Shown here piece after piece: positions 1-12,166 of a DNA stretch of 64,000 nucleotides. Each line of letters opens with the position of its first letter. The first letter of the stretch is position 1. Location of the stretch: NCBI GenBank assembly GCA_025558095.1, contig JAIVFI010000023.1, positions 1-64,000 of the forward strand, given 5' to 3'. A program made the translations under genes and the position numbers. Under the pieces are notes generated by a model. The model saw only the letters and a program-made list of their open reading frames with translations, was not told the origin of the DNA and did no database searches. This DNA comes from Hyaloraphidium curvatum (lineage: Eukaryota; Monoblepharomycota; Hyaloraphidiomycetes; Hyaloraphidiales; Hyaloraphidiaceae).

Positions 1-3000
1 TTCCTCGTGGACCTCCTCGGCGTGCCGCGCGGCGAACAACAGGACGCGCAGGAGTTCGGCAAGGTGCTCACCGGCCTCCTGGAGCACTCGGACCGCGCGG
101 TCGGCGAGGTCCTCCGGTCGCGGTTCGAGGGCACGCAGGACTACGTGGTCCGGTGCTCCGGGTGCGGGGGCGAGTCGCGGCGCGAGGGCAAGTGGACCGA
201 GATCGAGCTCGCGCTGGTGCCGCCCCCGGGGGAGCGGCGCGCAAAGGGAAAGGAGGCGGGGGAGGAGGGGACCAAGGCGCCGCCGGGGACGTCCCTCGAG
301 GAGGCCCTGGGGCGGTACATCGGGAGCGAGGATCTGGTGGGGGAGAACGCGTACGCGTGCGAGCGCTGCGGGGGGAAGAGGAACGCGGAGAGGTGGACGG
401 AGCTGGGGCAGCTTCCACCGGTGGGTATCGTGCCGCACATCGCCAGCCCCCTCCCGCTGACGTCGTTCGCCATGTATGCCCACAGGTGCTCAACTTCCAG
501 CTCATGCGCTTCGTCTACGACCTCGCCTCGGGCACCAAGAAGAAGGTCAAGGCCGCCATCCGCTTCCCCGAGAAGCTGGACATGCGGCCGTACCTCCCCG
601 ACGGCGGGGCCGGCAGGACGGCGGAGGAGTGCGAGTACGAGCTGCAGGGGGTGCTGGTGCACCGCGGGCCAGGGGCGTATTCGGGGCACTACATCGCGCA
701 CGCGTGGGACGAGACGTGGGTGTTCGCGGGGCGGTGCCGGGTCTCGAGGGATCTGACGCGCCCGTCCCCGATATCCACAGCACGGGCAAGTGGCACAAGC
801 TCGATGACGACACCGTCACCGAGATGCCCCCCGGCGCGCGGTTCGACGTGGAGGAGCCCGGGGACAAGGACGACAAGAAGCCGGCCAAGAAGCCCGCGGG
901 CAAGAAGGGTGGCAAGCCCGGCGCGGGCGGCACGATCGACCTCACGGGCGACGACGACGCCCCCGCTGACGAGCCCGAGCCCGAAGCCCCCGCCTCCACC
1001 TCCGCCGCCAACGCCAACGCCAAGGGCGTGTTCACCTCCCGCAACGCCTACACCCTCTCGTACGTCCGCACCGCCGACAAGCTCGCCCGCCAATCGCTCC
1101 CCGCAGCCCCGCCCGCTGTCCCGGACGGGGTGCAGGAGGAGCTCGCGCGGCGGCAGGCCGAACTCGCGCGGGCGCGGGATGAGCGGGAGGGGCGGAGGGA
1201 GGAGCTGGAGAGGGGGTTCGCGGGGGAGCTGGAGGGGAGGAAGGAGGTGTGGGGCAGGTGGGGCTGGGACGGGGGGGAGGCGGGGGTGTGGGTGCCGGGC
1301 AAGTGGCTCGAGGCGTGGTCGGGGGGTGTGCTGTTGCGGAAGCCGCGCAAGGGGGCGGCGGCCAAGGAGGAGGAGGGCGGGAAGGAGGAGGGGGCCAAGG
1401 AGGGCAAGGGCAAGGGGCCGATCGAGACGGTGGACCTGGATGCCGAACCGGAGGAGGGCGTGGCGCCGGCCGCGGAGGGCAACGGGACCGCGGACGACGG
1501 CAAGCTGGCGTTGCCCGAGGACGCCGGGGCGGACAAGCCGGCGTCGCCCGAGCGGCCCGCCTCGCCGGACGTGCCCGAGTCGCCCTCGGCGGCGGACCTG
1601 CGCGACGAGATCCCAATGGAGGCGATCATGTGCGAGCATGGCAAGGCCAACGTGGCCGAGGTGTCGAACGCCAAGGTCATATCCCAGGTTGGTATCGTCC
1701 GGCGCCCGAGTTGGCGCCCGCTGACCGCACCTCGACAGGCCGGAATGGACGCCCTCCTCGCCCGCTTCCCCGAGGTCCGCCTCCCCGTGCGCCTGACCAC
1801 GGACGACTCGCTCTGCGAGATCTGCGTCGAGACCATCCGGACCGAGATCGCGCGGGCCAAGCGGCACGCCGAGGACGCGGAGAAGTTCCAGCAGCTGCTC
1901 AAGGCGGGGCCGGGGAGGGCAGGGAGCTGGTGGATCGGGCAGTCGTGGATGAGGGGTGGGTGGACTCGGCCGGTCGCAGCGATCTCTTCCTGATGGCCGT
2001 CCCACCTACAGAGTTCCGGAAGAAGAACCCCGAGTGGGACTTTGTCGGCCACTTCCCCGCCCCCTACGACGAGCCGTACCGCTCGGAAGTCTTTTGCCTC
2101 CACGACGGCATCGTCGCGGACACGTCGACCCTGGTCGAGATCAGCGAGGCCGCCCGCCGCCTCATCTCCACCGTCTGCCCGACCTGGGTGGCCGAGAGCA
2201 CCGCCCGGGAGGCCTGCGTGGTCTGCAGTGAGGCCGCGGAGAAAGAGCTGCTGGAGGGCGGGCCGCTAAAGAACCAGGCGAAGGAGGACAAGCGGACCTT
2301 CCAGCGGCTGCTCAAGACGGCCGACTCGAACGAGTTCCGGATCTCGAGGATAAGGAAGGGCGAGCAGCAGTTCCTGGTCTCGATGCGTGGGTTTCTGCCC
2401 CTGGGTTCGCTCGGACGGCTCTTGACCCCCTCCGCAGGCTTCGTCGACGCCCTCAAAGCCTTCTCTATGGATCCCCTTGGAGCAAGGCGGCCGCAGGGCA
2501 TCGAGAACGCGCACCTCCTGTGTCCGCACGGCAACCTCCTTTGGGACCTGCAGGAGGAAGTCGACCGCGAGGACGGGCTAAAGAAGGAGTTCCACGTCGT
2601 CGAGGAGGACCAGTGGAACGCGCTCACGGCCTCGTGGGTCCGGCGTCTCCGCTCGGTTCTGTCTTTTGCTCACCCCGCCGCAGTTTCGGCAACCCGGACC
2701 ACACGATCTTTCTCTTCCAGAACGACGATGGTCTCGCCACGCTGCCCGAGTGCTGCGCCGAGTGCCGCCGCGGCCGTCTGCTCGAGTGGTCCTCGACCAA
2801 CATCGTCGTCAAGAAGCGGAGCCCGCCCGTGGAGGCCAAGGGCAAGGCCGCCGGCAAGGGCAAGGCGGAGCCGATCCAGCTCGACGACAGCGAGGACGAA
2901 CTGACTCGCAAGGCGCCCAAGACGTCGGTGTCGCGCGGGTCGACGGGCACGCGGTCGAGCAAGCGGCTGGCACCCAACTCGTACCGGATCCGGGTGGACA

Positions 3001-4053
3001 AGGGGACGACGCTGCGGGATCTGAAGGTCTTGGTGGGTGGCTCGTCGCCCAGCCGCGAGACCGCGCCTGACCGGCGTCGCCCGGCAGATCATGGCCCAGA
3101 GCAAGGCGACGCCCATCTACCAGCGGCTCTTCCTCGAGAACGGGACCGAGCTGACGGAGAACTCGGCGACGATGCAGTCCATCGGCATCGTCCCCAACCA
3201 GGTCCTCGAGCTCGAGGTGTTCGAGGAGTCGAGCGGCGCGGCGGACGGCATCAGCGACGGTTGGTGGCCCTTCGGCGCTCCACCCGACCTCGCAGCTCAC
3301 GTGGCTTCCGCAGAACCCCCGCCGTCGCGGCGCGTCGAGCGCGGGTTCAAGGGCACCGGTCTCTACGGGTTCGAAGGGGGCAACGGCAACGCGGCCCCCG
3401 CAGCGGCGCCCCCGGAGGCGCTGGAAGATTTCCTCCCGCAGGACATGTCGGAGGAAAAGGCGATTGATGAGGCGATCCGGATGTCGATGGTGGAAGCGGG
3501 GCTCGGCAACGGAACGTCCGCGGCTGGGCGCGGTGCTGGGGACCGGAAGCGGCCGCCTGCAGACGACGACCCCGAGGAGGACGACGTGGTGCCCGGGCCG
3601 TCGTCGAGCAGGAAGAGGCGCAACGTGCTTGATTCGTCGCCGGAGGCCGAGCCCGCGAAGCCTCCGACTCCCCCGAGGCGCATTGCGGCGACGGTGGACC
3701 TGCTCTCGGACGAGGACGCGCCGAAGGCCAAGGCGAACGGCGTCAAACCCGTGGTGCGGGCTCTTCCGCGGCCCTCGGCGGAGGTTTCGGTGGAGATCTC
3801 GGAGGACGACGAGGCCCCGCAGACGATCGGCAAGAAGCGCAAGGCGCCACGCAGCTCCGCCGCGAGCCACTCGGATTGCTACGACAGGTCTTCGGGCGAG
3901 GACGACGACGCGTCGTACGCCCCCCGCGGCGGCACGAGGAGGACGTCGCGCGGGAGGGGCCGGGGCCGGGTCTCGGGCATGAACGGGGGGGCACGGAGGG
4001 TGCCCAGGCGGTCGGGATCTGAGGACCTGGATGAGGACGTGGAAATGGCTTGA
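1..4053 (+). CDS. USP48-like ubiquitin carboxyl-terminal hydrolase, 5'-truncated by the window edge
   Basis: Cysteine protease (peptidase C19) that removes ubiquitin from proteins. Seen: the QQDAQEF motif at the very start, two CxxC pairs of the zinc-ribbon fingers (RCSGCGG and ACERCGG), and the catalytic His box GPGAYSGHYIAHA near 670-705. A DUSP-like region, KKNPEWDFVGHF (about 2020-2060), is followed by a ubiquitin-like fold with the APNSYRIRVDKG-type stretch near 2970. Near 3450 EEKAIDEAIRMSMVEAG fits a ubiquitin-interacting motif. The tail is acidic/basic and low-complexity. The Cys box lies upstream of the window. Introns include 421-485, 734-780 and 1688-1738, with further short ones near 1955-2010, 2390-2440, 2640-2690 and 3030-3090. 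Domain order (UCH, DUSP, Ubl) matches USP48, involved in NF-kB and chromatin deubiquitination in animals; the fungal substrate is unknown. Confidence 0.9.
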
Positions 4054-4195
4054 CGGACACGGGCGCAGGAGGCTCTTTGTACATCTTAATCTGGTACATG
4101 GACATTCAAGATTCGCGCTATGCAGTCCAAGATGTCCTCGGAGCAGGTCGCCGGCAGTTCGCGCGCGAAGAAGAAACGACGATCTCGTAGAAGAG

Positions 4196-4654
4196 TCAAG
4201 CGGCCACCGCGCAGCACAGGTCCGGTACGCGGTAGGCCGTGCCGTAGTGCCTGTTTCCGTCCGCCACGGCCGAGACGACGCGTCCCCGGAGGTCCCGAAT
4301 GCGCTCCTCGCAGTGCCTTTCGAAGTCGTCGATCTTGCACCGGCTGCTTTGGATCGTCTGCTCGACCGCCTCCCGGGGCGTCCCCTCGGCGACGAACTGG
4401 CGCCCCACTTCCTCCACCCGGGCCCTCAGCTTCCCGACCTCTTCCTCCACCAATACCTGCTCGCGAACGAGCCTTTCGATGAGCCCCCTGCACATGCGGA
4501 AGAAGGCCAGGCACAGCGCCGGGCGGAGGCTGCGGCAGGTCCCGCCGAGCCGGCACGCGTCGGCGTCGGGCAGGTAGCCGACGAGGCAGACGACGAGTTC
4601 GGGGGGTAGAGCATGGAGGGAAGACCGGCGCGAGAGGTGCGAGGAGGCGGGCAT
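4196..4654 (-). CDS. Small F-box protein with C-terminal coiled coil
   Basis: Single-exon protein of 152 aa. The N-terminal F-box is LPPELVVCLVGYLPDADACR followed by LGGTCRSLRP. F-boxes bind Skp1 in SCF ubiquitin ligases. The remainder is a charged heptad-like helix (about residues 55-130, rich in E, R, L) with no LRR or WD substrate domain. The start is placed at the ATG giving MPASSHLSRRS, just before the F-box; an upstream in-frame ATG would add 44 poorly structured residues. It is convergent with the USP48-like gene (142 bp between stops). Similar short F-box plus coil proteins occur at 44577-45008 and 55055-55507, so this looks like a small local paralogue family. Substrate unknown. Confidence 0.7.
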   Translation of the reverse strand: MPASSHLSRRSSLHALPPELVVCLVGYLPDADACRLGGTCRSLRPALCLAFFRMCRGLIERLVREQVLVEEEVGKLRARVEEVGRQFVAEGTPREAVEQTIQSSRCKIDDFERHCEERIRDLRGRVVSAVADGNRHYGTAYRVPDLCCAVAA

Positions 4655-5090
4655 GTTCGGTTTGCGGGCGGCGGTTCGGTCGCGGAGTGCCAGGTCAGCG
4701 GTCGACGATTGGCTTCCCGAACCCGATCGAGCGGCCGTTCCGATCACCAAGCACCACTCTGGCAAGCCGCAGCGAACCAACCCCAATGCAATGCTTGATC
4801 AGCTCTCGTGCATTGGAGTCAGCTCCGGGACCGCAGCCGGACGACGCGGTTACGTGGACTGGCCCGGTGAGTTCCTACGCCAAGGCGATTCTCAGCAGCG
4901 AGATCACCGTCGGCAAGGATGCGGTAGCGTGGTCGAGCCGCATCGCTACGGACCTTGTTCGGATGGCAGCGAGGACGACGCAGGGTGGGGGACGCACATT
5001 GGGGACGCCCGTTGGACCCTTGAATTCGAGCCCCATCCGAGCTCCTTGTCCCCAATCGTCCAACGCGCCGCTCTCTCCCTGCCGCTCCCG

Positions 5091-5924
5091 ATGCCTTCAT
5101 CGCTCGCCTCCGCCACGCCTCCTTCCAACGACGCACAGCAGCGCGTCTGGACGGGCGCCGAGCTGGTGTCCTCCCGCCCGCGGCCGGCGTCGGTGGTGCT
5201 CGTCCGCTGCGGCGGCGCGGCGGCGACCGTCGTGTGGGAGCTCATTTCCGGCGATTATTCGAATGTTATAAGCGAAGGCCGGGCCGCGTGCTGGGATTCC
5301 GGCAAGGAGATCCGCTCCGAGTTTGCCGGGTGGAAGCACCTCCGGACCGCGGTGGAAGTCCGGGCGTGGGTGGCAGCGCTGGACCCGAGGCCCGACGTCC
5401 TCGACGCCTTCCTGGGGCACGGGGAGCCGCTAGTTGTCGGCCGTATGGTCGACGAGCTAGAGCGGGAGCTCGCCCCCGGTTCGATGGGGGACACCCGGCT
5501 GCGGTTCCCGCCCGCCGTAGCGAGCACCGTCGCGCTCGCTCCCACGGCCCTCATCGGGCGGGGAGCCAAGATCAATCACTACAACCGGATCGGAAACGGG
5601 GCCCGGGTCGGGGAGTTCTGCCGGATCGGCAACTTCTGCCTCGTCCCGCACGACTGCGTGCTGGGGAACAGGACGTGCCTCAACGCCGCGGTGATCCTCG
5701 GGGGCTGGACGAACGTGGGCGAAGATTCAGTGCTGGGGCTGAGGGCGACGGTCAGGGACCACTTGACGGTGGCGGCGGGGACGACGGTGGGGATGGGGGC
5801 CGTTGTGACGCGGAGCATCGACGTGCCGGGGGAGACGTGGGTCGGGACGCCGGCTCGCAAGCTCGAAAAGCAGGAGGCAGGCAAAGGTGGTACCGGGGCG
5901 GATGCATCCAAGGGCAGACTCTGA
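5091..5924 (+). CDS. Hexapeptide-repeat (left-handed beta-helix) acyltransferase, NeuD-like
   Basis: Intronless, 277 aa. The C-terminal half (about residues 145-260) is a series of hexapeptide turns: ALIGRGAKINHYNRIGNG, ARVGEFCRIGNFCLVPHDCV, then AGTTVGMGAVVTRSIDVPG and TWVGTPARKL, the usual end of sugar O-acyltransferases of the NeuD/PglD type, which trimerise and use acyl-CoA. A His in the central turn (NHYNRIG or VPHDC) may be catalytic. The N-terminal 140 residues (VVLVRCGGAAATVVWELI) could be a PglB/NeuD-like nucleotide-binding domain but are divergent. The start is the ATG giving MPSSLASATPP; longer upstream reading is not conserved-looking. The sugar substrate cannot be read from sequence. 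Confidence 0.75.
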   Translation: MPSSLASATPPSNDAQQRVWTGAELVSSRPRPASVVLVRCGGAAATVVWELISGDYSNVISEGRAACWDSGKEIRSEFAGWKHLRTAVEVRAWVAALDPRPDVLDAFLGHGEPLVVGRMVDELERELAPGSMGDTRLRFPPAVASTVALAPTALIGRGAKINHYNRIGNGARVGEFCRIGNFCLVPHDCVLGNRTCLNAAVILGGWTNVGEDSVLGLRATVRDHLTVAAGTTVGMGAVVTRSIDVPGETWVGTPARKLEKQEAGKGGTGADASKGRL

Positions 5925-6362
5925 GGCGTACCAGGCATTGCGGGTTTCTGTGATCCCGACCTTGGATACTCGGAGTTGAACCACGGAAATCATGGCGAGC
6001 GTTGTCGAGCAGAAGAAGGGGAAACAGAAAGTCCTACACTGGAGCCGGTGGCGGGATCGAAACGACCTTTCCCAGCGGGGAACATTCAGAAGCCAAGCGC
6101 GAACACTGCAGGACCGAGCAGTCTTCGACCGCGCCGAGCGCACTCAATTGAATGATTGCCAATCTGCCCTGTAACGGATTCCATCGGTCTCCCTGTCACA
6201 CTGCCAGGTCTGCATTGGCCACGGTCTGCAGGCGGCGGCAAAGCCGAGCCCCATCCGCCCTTCGGGATCGTCGGCACCCGCTCTAACCACTCCTCACTCG
6301 CGACGCCCAGCACCCCACCGGCCGACCACCGACCGCGGTTCTCTCCCGTAGAGACAGCCAAT
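5925..6362. other. Intergenic, no gene seen
   Basis: Between the acyltransferase stop and the GST start. Only short unsupported open frames on either strand. GC is lower than in flanking genes, as expected for 3' and 5' untranslated sequence and promoter. Confidence 0.6.
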
Positions 6363-7366
6363 ATGCCGATGCTGGTGCGCCGCGACGAGGACAACGTGGC
6401 GGACGCGCCCGGCTAACGTCTCCCACCGCCCCCCCGACGCCGCGCCGACAGTTCTACAACTCGATCGGGTCCGCCTCCCTCCCTGCTTTCCTTACTCTCC
6501 GTTTGACGTTATGCGCAGGCCAAACCCGCGCCTCGTAAAGATCTTCATGGAGGAAAAGGGCATCACGTCGAAAGTGCCCTTCAAGGAGGTCGATCTCATG
6601 GCCGGCGACAACAGGAAGGAGCCCTACCTCAAACTCAACCCGGCGGGCCAGATGCCATGCCTGGAGATGGAGGACGGGAGGGTCATTGCCGTGGGTTGCT
6701 GGTCGGGAAGGGCCGGTGGCGTGGTGGTGACAGGGAGAGACAGGAGGTCACGGTGATCTGCGAGTACCTGAACGACAAGTTTTCGGACGGGCCCGACCTT
6801 TACGGCGCCTCGCTCGAGGACCGCGCGGAGACCAGGAGTGGGCCTTTTCCGTCTCCGCCGCTCGGATGGCCGGCCGCTCACCGTCACGTTCGCCGCCCGC
6901 CTTCCGCAGTGTGGCTCCGCCGCCTCGACTTCAACCTCGAGATGCCCATCTTTAACGCGTTCCGCTACGGCGCCGGGAAGGAGTTCTTCGCCCCCAGGCT
7001 GCGGGTGATCCCGCACGCCGCCGAGGACCGTACGTGGGGTGCGCTGCGACGACGGGCACCCGTCGCTGATGGACGCGGTGGCTTGCTGTTCCAGTGCAGA
7101 TTCTCGGACAGGAAAAGACCATGTGGCTCGACGCGATCATCGCCGACGGGCGCAAGTACCTCTGCGGGGACCGGTTCACGGTCGCCGGTACGTCCGCTCG
7201 TTCCCCCGTCCGACACTAGAAGCTGATTTCATCTTCAACAGACATCTGGCTGGCGGTCATCCTCGACTTTGGCGCCCAGATGGGGCAGCCGATCAACCCC
7301 GAGGCCAAGCACGTGCACGCGATGCTCGAGCGGATCCGGGACCGCCCGTCGATGAAGGTGCAGTAA
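6363..7366 (+). CDS. Glutathione S-transferase
   Basis: Cytosolic GST conjugating glutathione to electrophiles. The thioredoxin-fold N-domain is split by introns: FYNSIG (6452-6468) joins PNPRLVKIFMEEKGI (from 6519), then NPAGQMPCLEMEDG, the cis-Pro glutathione-binding region. Later exons give VICEYLNDKFSDGPDLYG, LRRLDFNLEMPIFNAFRYG, WLDAIIADGRKYLCGDRF and DIWLAVILDFGAQMGQPI, ending RDRPSMKVQ at the TAA. The proposed first exon (6363-6395, MPMLVRRDEDN) is the weakest part; its intron would be 56 nt, typical here. Five or more introns for about 220 aa. Substrate class is not deducible; organisation resembles fungal GSTs with an N-terminal YNSIGPNPR motif. Confidence 0.82.
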
Positions 7367-7514
7367 TCGGAGGCTGCAGATCCGCCGCATGTAAGGTCTC
7401 TTTCGAAAAATGCCGATTGGCAGTCGGTCTGTGTGCCTCGAGGGCGGAGGTGGCGGCAATTCCTCCGGCCCGGCGGCCTCCCGTCTCCCAAGTCCCCCCC
7501 GTCTGCCCATTAAA

Positions 7515-9960
7515 ATGGCGTCCGGCCGCGGCATGCGCCCCGTGCGCATCGCCAACTTCTCGGGCCACTCTGCCGACCGCATCACCGGGCTGGCCGAAGT
7601 GCTCGAGTGGGGCTCGCAGGCGCCGGACGGCTTCCTGGGCGCGGACTTTGCCGTGGGCGACTTCCTCGCCGAGGCGACGCTGGCGTACCTGGCCAAGCGG
7701 GACGTGGCGGGCACGGGCGGCGGCGGGTTCCTGCCGGGCTTCGCGAAGCAGCTGCGGGCGTGCCTGAGGACGCTGGTCGAAAAGGGCGTGAAGGTGGTGA
7801 CGAACGCGGGCGGGGCCAACCCGGCGGCGCTGGCCAAGGCGGTGGAGAGCATGGCGGTGGAGGTGCTCGGGAACGATGCCGGGAAAGTGAAGGTGGCGTG
7901 GGTCGAGGGGGACAACGTGTCCAAGGACCTGGCGGCGTGGACGGCGTCGGGCGAGGTCGGCGAGCTGAGGCACATGGTGGGCGCCTCAAGTCCAGCGAGC
8001 CGAGTTCATCTTGGCTCACATAAGATTGGTGGCACCCACAGGACACGGACCAGCGTCTCGCCGACTGGGACAAGGAGCCCATGTCGGCCAACGCCTACCT
8101 TGGCGGCTTCGGCATCGTCGAGGCGCTCGAGCGCGGCGCTAACATCGTCGTCTGCGGGCGCATTACCGACGCCACGCTGACCCTGGCGCCGGCCGCGTGG
8201 TGGTGGAAGGTGGGCGGCGGAACTGCGAGCGGCCTGCGTCCCAGGCCTCACCCAGAACCCGTTGCATCCACAGTGGTCGCGGACGGACTTTGACAAGCTC
8301 GCCTCGTCCATCCTCGTCGGGCACGTCATCGAGTGCGGAGCCCACGTGGTGTGTACTTCCTCATCCGGTCATTTGGAGAACTCCTGGCTAACTCGCGATG
8401 GTCCATCCCTCCCTTTTTCAGACGGGAGGCAACTTCAGCGGCTTCCTCACCATCCCCCGCAACATCAACACCGCCTTCCCCATCGCCGTCGTCGACCGCG
8501 ACGGCTCCGCGATCGTGACCAAGGCCCACCCCCACGGCGGCGGCGACGTCACCCTCGACACCGTGACCGCGCAGACGGTCTACGAGATCCAGGGGCCGCT
8601 GTACAAGAACCCCGACGCGACCGTGGACCTGCCCTCGGCCAAGCTGGAGGAGGTCGAGTACGAGTGGCCGCGCCGGGGCGGCAGCGGCAGCGAGCCCGCG
8701 CCCCGCACCAAGGCCGTGCGCATCTCGGGCGTCAGGGGCCTCCCCCCGCCGCCGACGACCAAGGTCGGCGTCAACGCCCCCGCCGGCTTCGCGTGCGAGG
8801 TCTCGGTGTTCGCCGTCGGCCTCGACATCCCGGGCAAGTTCCTGCACTTCCAGATGCAGGTCCGCGAGCTGCTGCACCGCAACGGCAACTCGGTCGAGCA
8901 CCTCTTCGGCAACCCCTCCGCGGGCAACGCGGGCAAGAACCGGATCGAGGCGATGCGGTTCGAGTGCGTGGGGTACAATGGGCCCCTCGTCTCGTCGGGC
9001 GAGGACTACCTGGCGGACCCGCTCACGCAGAACGCGTGCACGGCGTGGTTCAGGGTCACGGCGAGCAGCAGGACGAGGGAGCCCGTGAGCAGGCCGCGGT
9101 TCGCGGGGGTTATCACGGGGCAGGGGATCTTGCAGGGGTTCCCGGGCTTCGTGTGTCAGGTAATCCGTCGTCGTGCACGAGGAAGCTGCATCGCAACGCT
9201 GACGACGGCGCGACGCAGGCCGACGGATCCAAGTTCGACCCCGCGCCATTCATCGAGTTCTTCCCCACCACCATCCCGCAATCGGCTGTCAAGCACACCG
9301 CGCACCTCCCCGGCCTCCCTGCGATCCCCGTCCCCCCTCCCCCCGTCATGGCCCCCGTCCCGGCCTTTGTCTCGCAGGACCCCACCTACGCCCCGCGCAG
9401 CTTCGGCCCGACCCGCCGCGTCCCGCTGGGGCTCGTCGCACACGGACGCTGCGGGGACAAGGGCGGCAACGCGAACCTCGGGTTCTGGCCCATCGCTCGG
9501 GCTTCACCCGGGAAGGAGGACGAGGCGTGGGAGTGGCTGCGGCGAGAGCTGACTACGGAGCGGTGCCGCGAGCTGCTCGGCAACGAGATCGCCGAGGTCG
9601 AGAGGCAGGGCGGCAAGGTGGCGATCGTGCGGTGGGAGATGGCCAACATGAGGGCGGTGTGCTTCGTTGTCAAGGGGCTGCTCGGCAAGGTGGGTCCGAT
9701 CGGGCGGCCGGCTACGATGGCGCTGATCGCCTGTCGCGCGACAGGGTCTGTCGTCCAACATGCGCGTCGACCCGCTCGGCAAGTCCGTCGCCGAGTTCGT
9801 GCGGGCGCGGCTGGCCGACGTGCCCGCCAAGTTCCTGGACGAGGTGGCGGCGCAGCGGGCCAAGGGTGTCTACGGCGTCGGCGTGGGCGAGAGGACGATC
9901 GGGGACGTGGACAGGGCGATGAGGGAGGTGGTGGAGCAGGTCCGCGTCGCGAGGCTGTAA
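7515..9960 (+). CDS. AtuA-like (acyclic terpene utilisation, DUF1446) protein
   Basis: The N-terminal domain begins MRPVRIANFSGHSADR, followed by GADFAVGDFLAEATLAYLA and VKVVTNAGGANPAALA, the hallmark segments of the AtuA/DUF1446 family. Later exons carry GFGIVEALERGANIVVCGRI, TDATLTLAPAAWWW and TIPRNINTAFPIAVVDRDG. The C-terminal AtuA-like ferredoxin-fold domain starts at LGLVAHGRCGDKGGNANLGF. At least six exons separated by introns of about 50-70 nt (for example near 7980-8045, 8205-8265, 8350-8420, 9160-9220, 9690-9750). In Pseudomonas, atuA lies in the citronellol/geraniol catabolic operon, but its biochemical role is unproven; in fungi the family is common and uncharacterised. The two domains, separate genes in some bacteria, are fused here. 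No terpene-pathway neighbours are present. Confidence 0.85.
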
Positions 9961-10158
9961 GCCAGTCTAGGCAGTGTCCAGGAGGACAGAGATCAGTTGC
10001 CGTTGGAATACCCGGGGACGATCCTTGAGGGACAGGGGGCGGGGCGGCGATTCCGTGTAGACCCGGCCGCACGGGCACGGGCACCGATCCCTCAAAACCC
10101 AACGGGGACGCCGCTCCCCCGCGCCATCGGGACATCCAGCCCATAGCTGCCTCCTGAA

Positions 10159-11951
10159 ATGCGATCTCTCTATTATTTCCTGCTCGCCCTGAGCGCCATC
10201 GCGGCGGCGGCGGCGCCCGGTGCGGCACTCCAGTCCTATGTGATCCCCGCCCGTCTGCCGCCCGGCAACGCCGTCGCGTCGACGATTCGGCAGGTGCAGC
10301 TGGCGCTTGGCAGCGGCTCGAGCGCACCGACGGTTTGGAGCACCGTCGACACGGGCTCGGGCTTCGTGGTGGGTGCCTTCTCCCTCATTAGGCCGGATCC
10401 CGGGGCTGACGAGCGGGACAGGATCTGCGCTGCAACACCCCCGCGACCGGCGACCCCGTGCCCGGCGTGTACACGTGGACAAACACGTCGGCGACCAACG
10501 TCAACGAGACGGTGTGCGCCGCCATCGGTGCCGGAAACTGCATGTCGGGCGGGTCGTGCTGGTGGTCCTCGGCGGTGGGTTCCTCAAGCGAGCCAACGAG
10601 CGAAAGCACTGATCCTCGATCTCCTCCGATTAGCTGACCGGCGGGCCGACGTTCAACACCTATTCGGGCGTCGTTGTTCAAGACACCATCACGATGCCGG
10701 GGAGCCTGCCGGCCCTCTCGGTGCCCAATTCAGCCTTCGGATGGTGCGCTACCTTGGCGACGGAGCTCCGCGGCCCAACTTACAAGCGATATTTCCTGCA
10801 GCGCCCAATCGTACGAGTCCTGCGCCCGCGGCGCACCTGGGTGCCCGGCGGCCCTGCAATCCTGCCCCCCGCCGCAGACCATCAGCAAGCCCAGCAACAG
10901 CGGCCTGGGAATCGAGTTCGGCTTTACCTTCTCCGCCCCGTCATTCCCCACGCAGCTCGTCACGCGCGGCATGATCGACCCCGTGCTCGCCCTGTGCTAC
11001 CAGCCCCCCGCCGCCGCATCGTCGTGCACGCCGGCGGCGAGCGACGGCTACGTGGTCATGGGTCGGGGCCGGACGCCCAACACGACGGTGGCGCAGGTGC
11101 CCATCACCATCACCCCCATTTCCTTCGAGACGATCGACGGTCCCAATTCGGCCCTGAGCGGGATGCTCTTCCGCACGCCGGTGCCCAATTCGACCGTCGC
11201 CGTGTTTGGCGGAGGCGTCAACACCACGCTCTACTCTGCCGGCCAGTACAACGTGCTCTGGGACTCGGGCGCCTACGGCAAGCTAGCCGTCGGGCCGGAA
11301 GCCTACGGCGCGTATCTTTCGTACTTCACGGCCGCGCTGCAGGCGTACAACACGACCAGCGCGGGTGGAGCGTTCCAGGGGCAGTACCAGAACTGCAACG
11401 CGAAGCAGTTCTGCGGGGACAACTTCATGGCCTCGGGGAACGCGCAGTTCCCCGAGCAAGGGCCGGGGAGCTGCATCCGGCTGCCCGTGCAGGACGCGAC
11501 CAACGCCACGCAGACCGCGGCCGCGCTCGCCGCGCTGCAGCTCCTCTACCCGCCCAACATCACCTTCGGCCTGGCCGGCGGCATCTCCACTGCGCTCCCC
11601 ACGGCCAACCCCATCATCGACTGCGCCGGTAGCGGCGTGGCCGTGTGCAGCTACCCCTCCGACGGCTACCCCTGGGTCGCCGCGCCCTGGTTCGACGGCC
11701 GCTGGGTGCAGTTCGACGCCTCGGCGCCGATGCCCGGGCACTCGTGGAGCAACGGCACGATGAGCTTCACCCCCAACACGATGCCGAGCTGCGGGTTTCT
11801 GGTTCAGACGGGGCCGATAACGGATGTGACAACGTCGACGGGGTCGGTGGCGCCGTCGACGAGCAGGCCCAGCGGGGCAGTGGGGAAGGGGATCTCGGGG
11901 AGCGCGTGGATCGCTGGGTTGGCGGTGCTGGCCGGGTGGCTCCTGGGTTAG
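10159..11951 (+). CDS. Secreted, GPI-anchored pepsin-like aspartic protease candidate
   Basis: Starts with a clear signal peptide (MRSLYYFLLALSAIAAAAAP). The first catalytic motif is VDTGSGFV (near 10345-10370), the second LWDSGAYGKL (near 11260), giving the DTG/DSG pair of family A1 proteases. Numerous NxS/T sites and paired cysteines (CNTPATGDP, NCMSGGSCWW, YQNCNAKQFCGDN) fit an extracellular protein. The C-terminus is Ser/Thr-rich and ends in a hydrophobic tail (AWIAGLAVLAGWLLG), a GPI-anchor signal as in yapsins. Introns fall at about 10371-10425, 10573-10635 and 10735-10800. Active-site surroundings are divergent from pepsin (no clear Tyr flap seen), so activity is probable rather than certain. 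Confidence 0.72.
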
Positions 11952-12166
11952 AGGATTCACGGCAACGCGCCCTGCTGTGTCGACGGCGGCATAGCTGCGG
12001 GGAGGCGGTGTGAATAGGAGTCGGGCGATAGAACAGCTAAGGCCCGACGCTCCGCCACACCGAAGCCCTGACTCGCCGACCGTGTCCCCCATAAAAGCTC
12101 CCGAGGTTCACGACCGCCGATGGACCCAAACACCGAGCGCCGTACATATCTGCATCGCTTCCCACC

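Noticed and set aside
6030-6090. Possible tRNA T-arm-like GGGATCGAAAC
   Set aside because: No acceptor stem, anticodon arm or D-arm could be folded around it.
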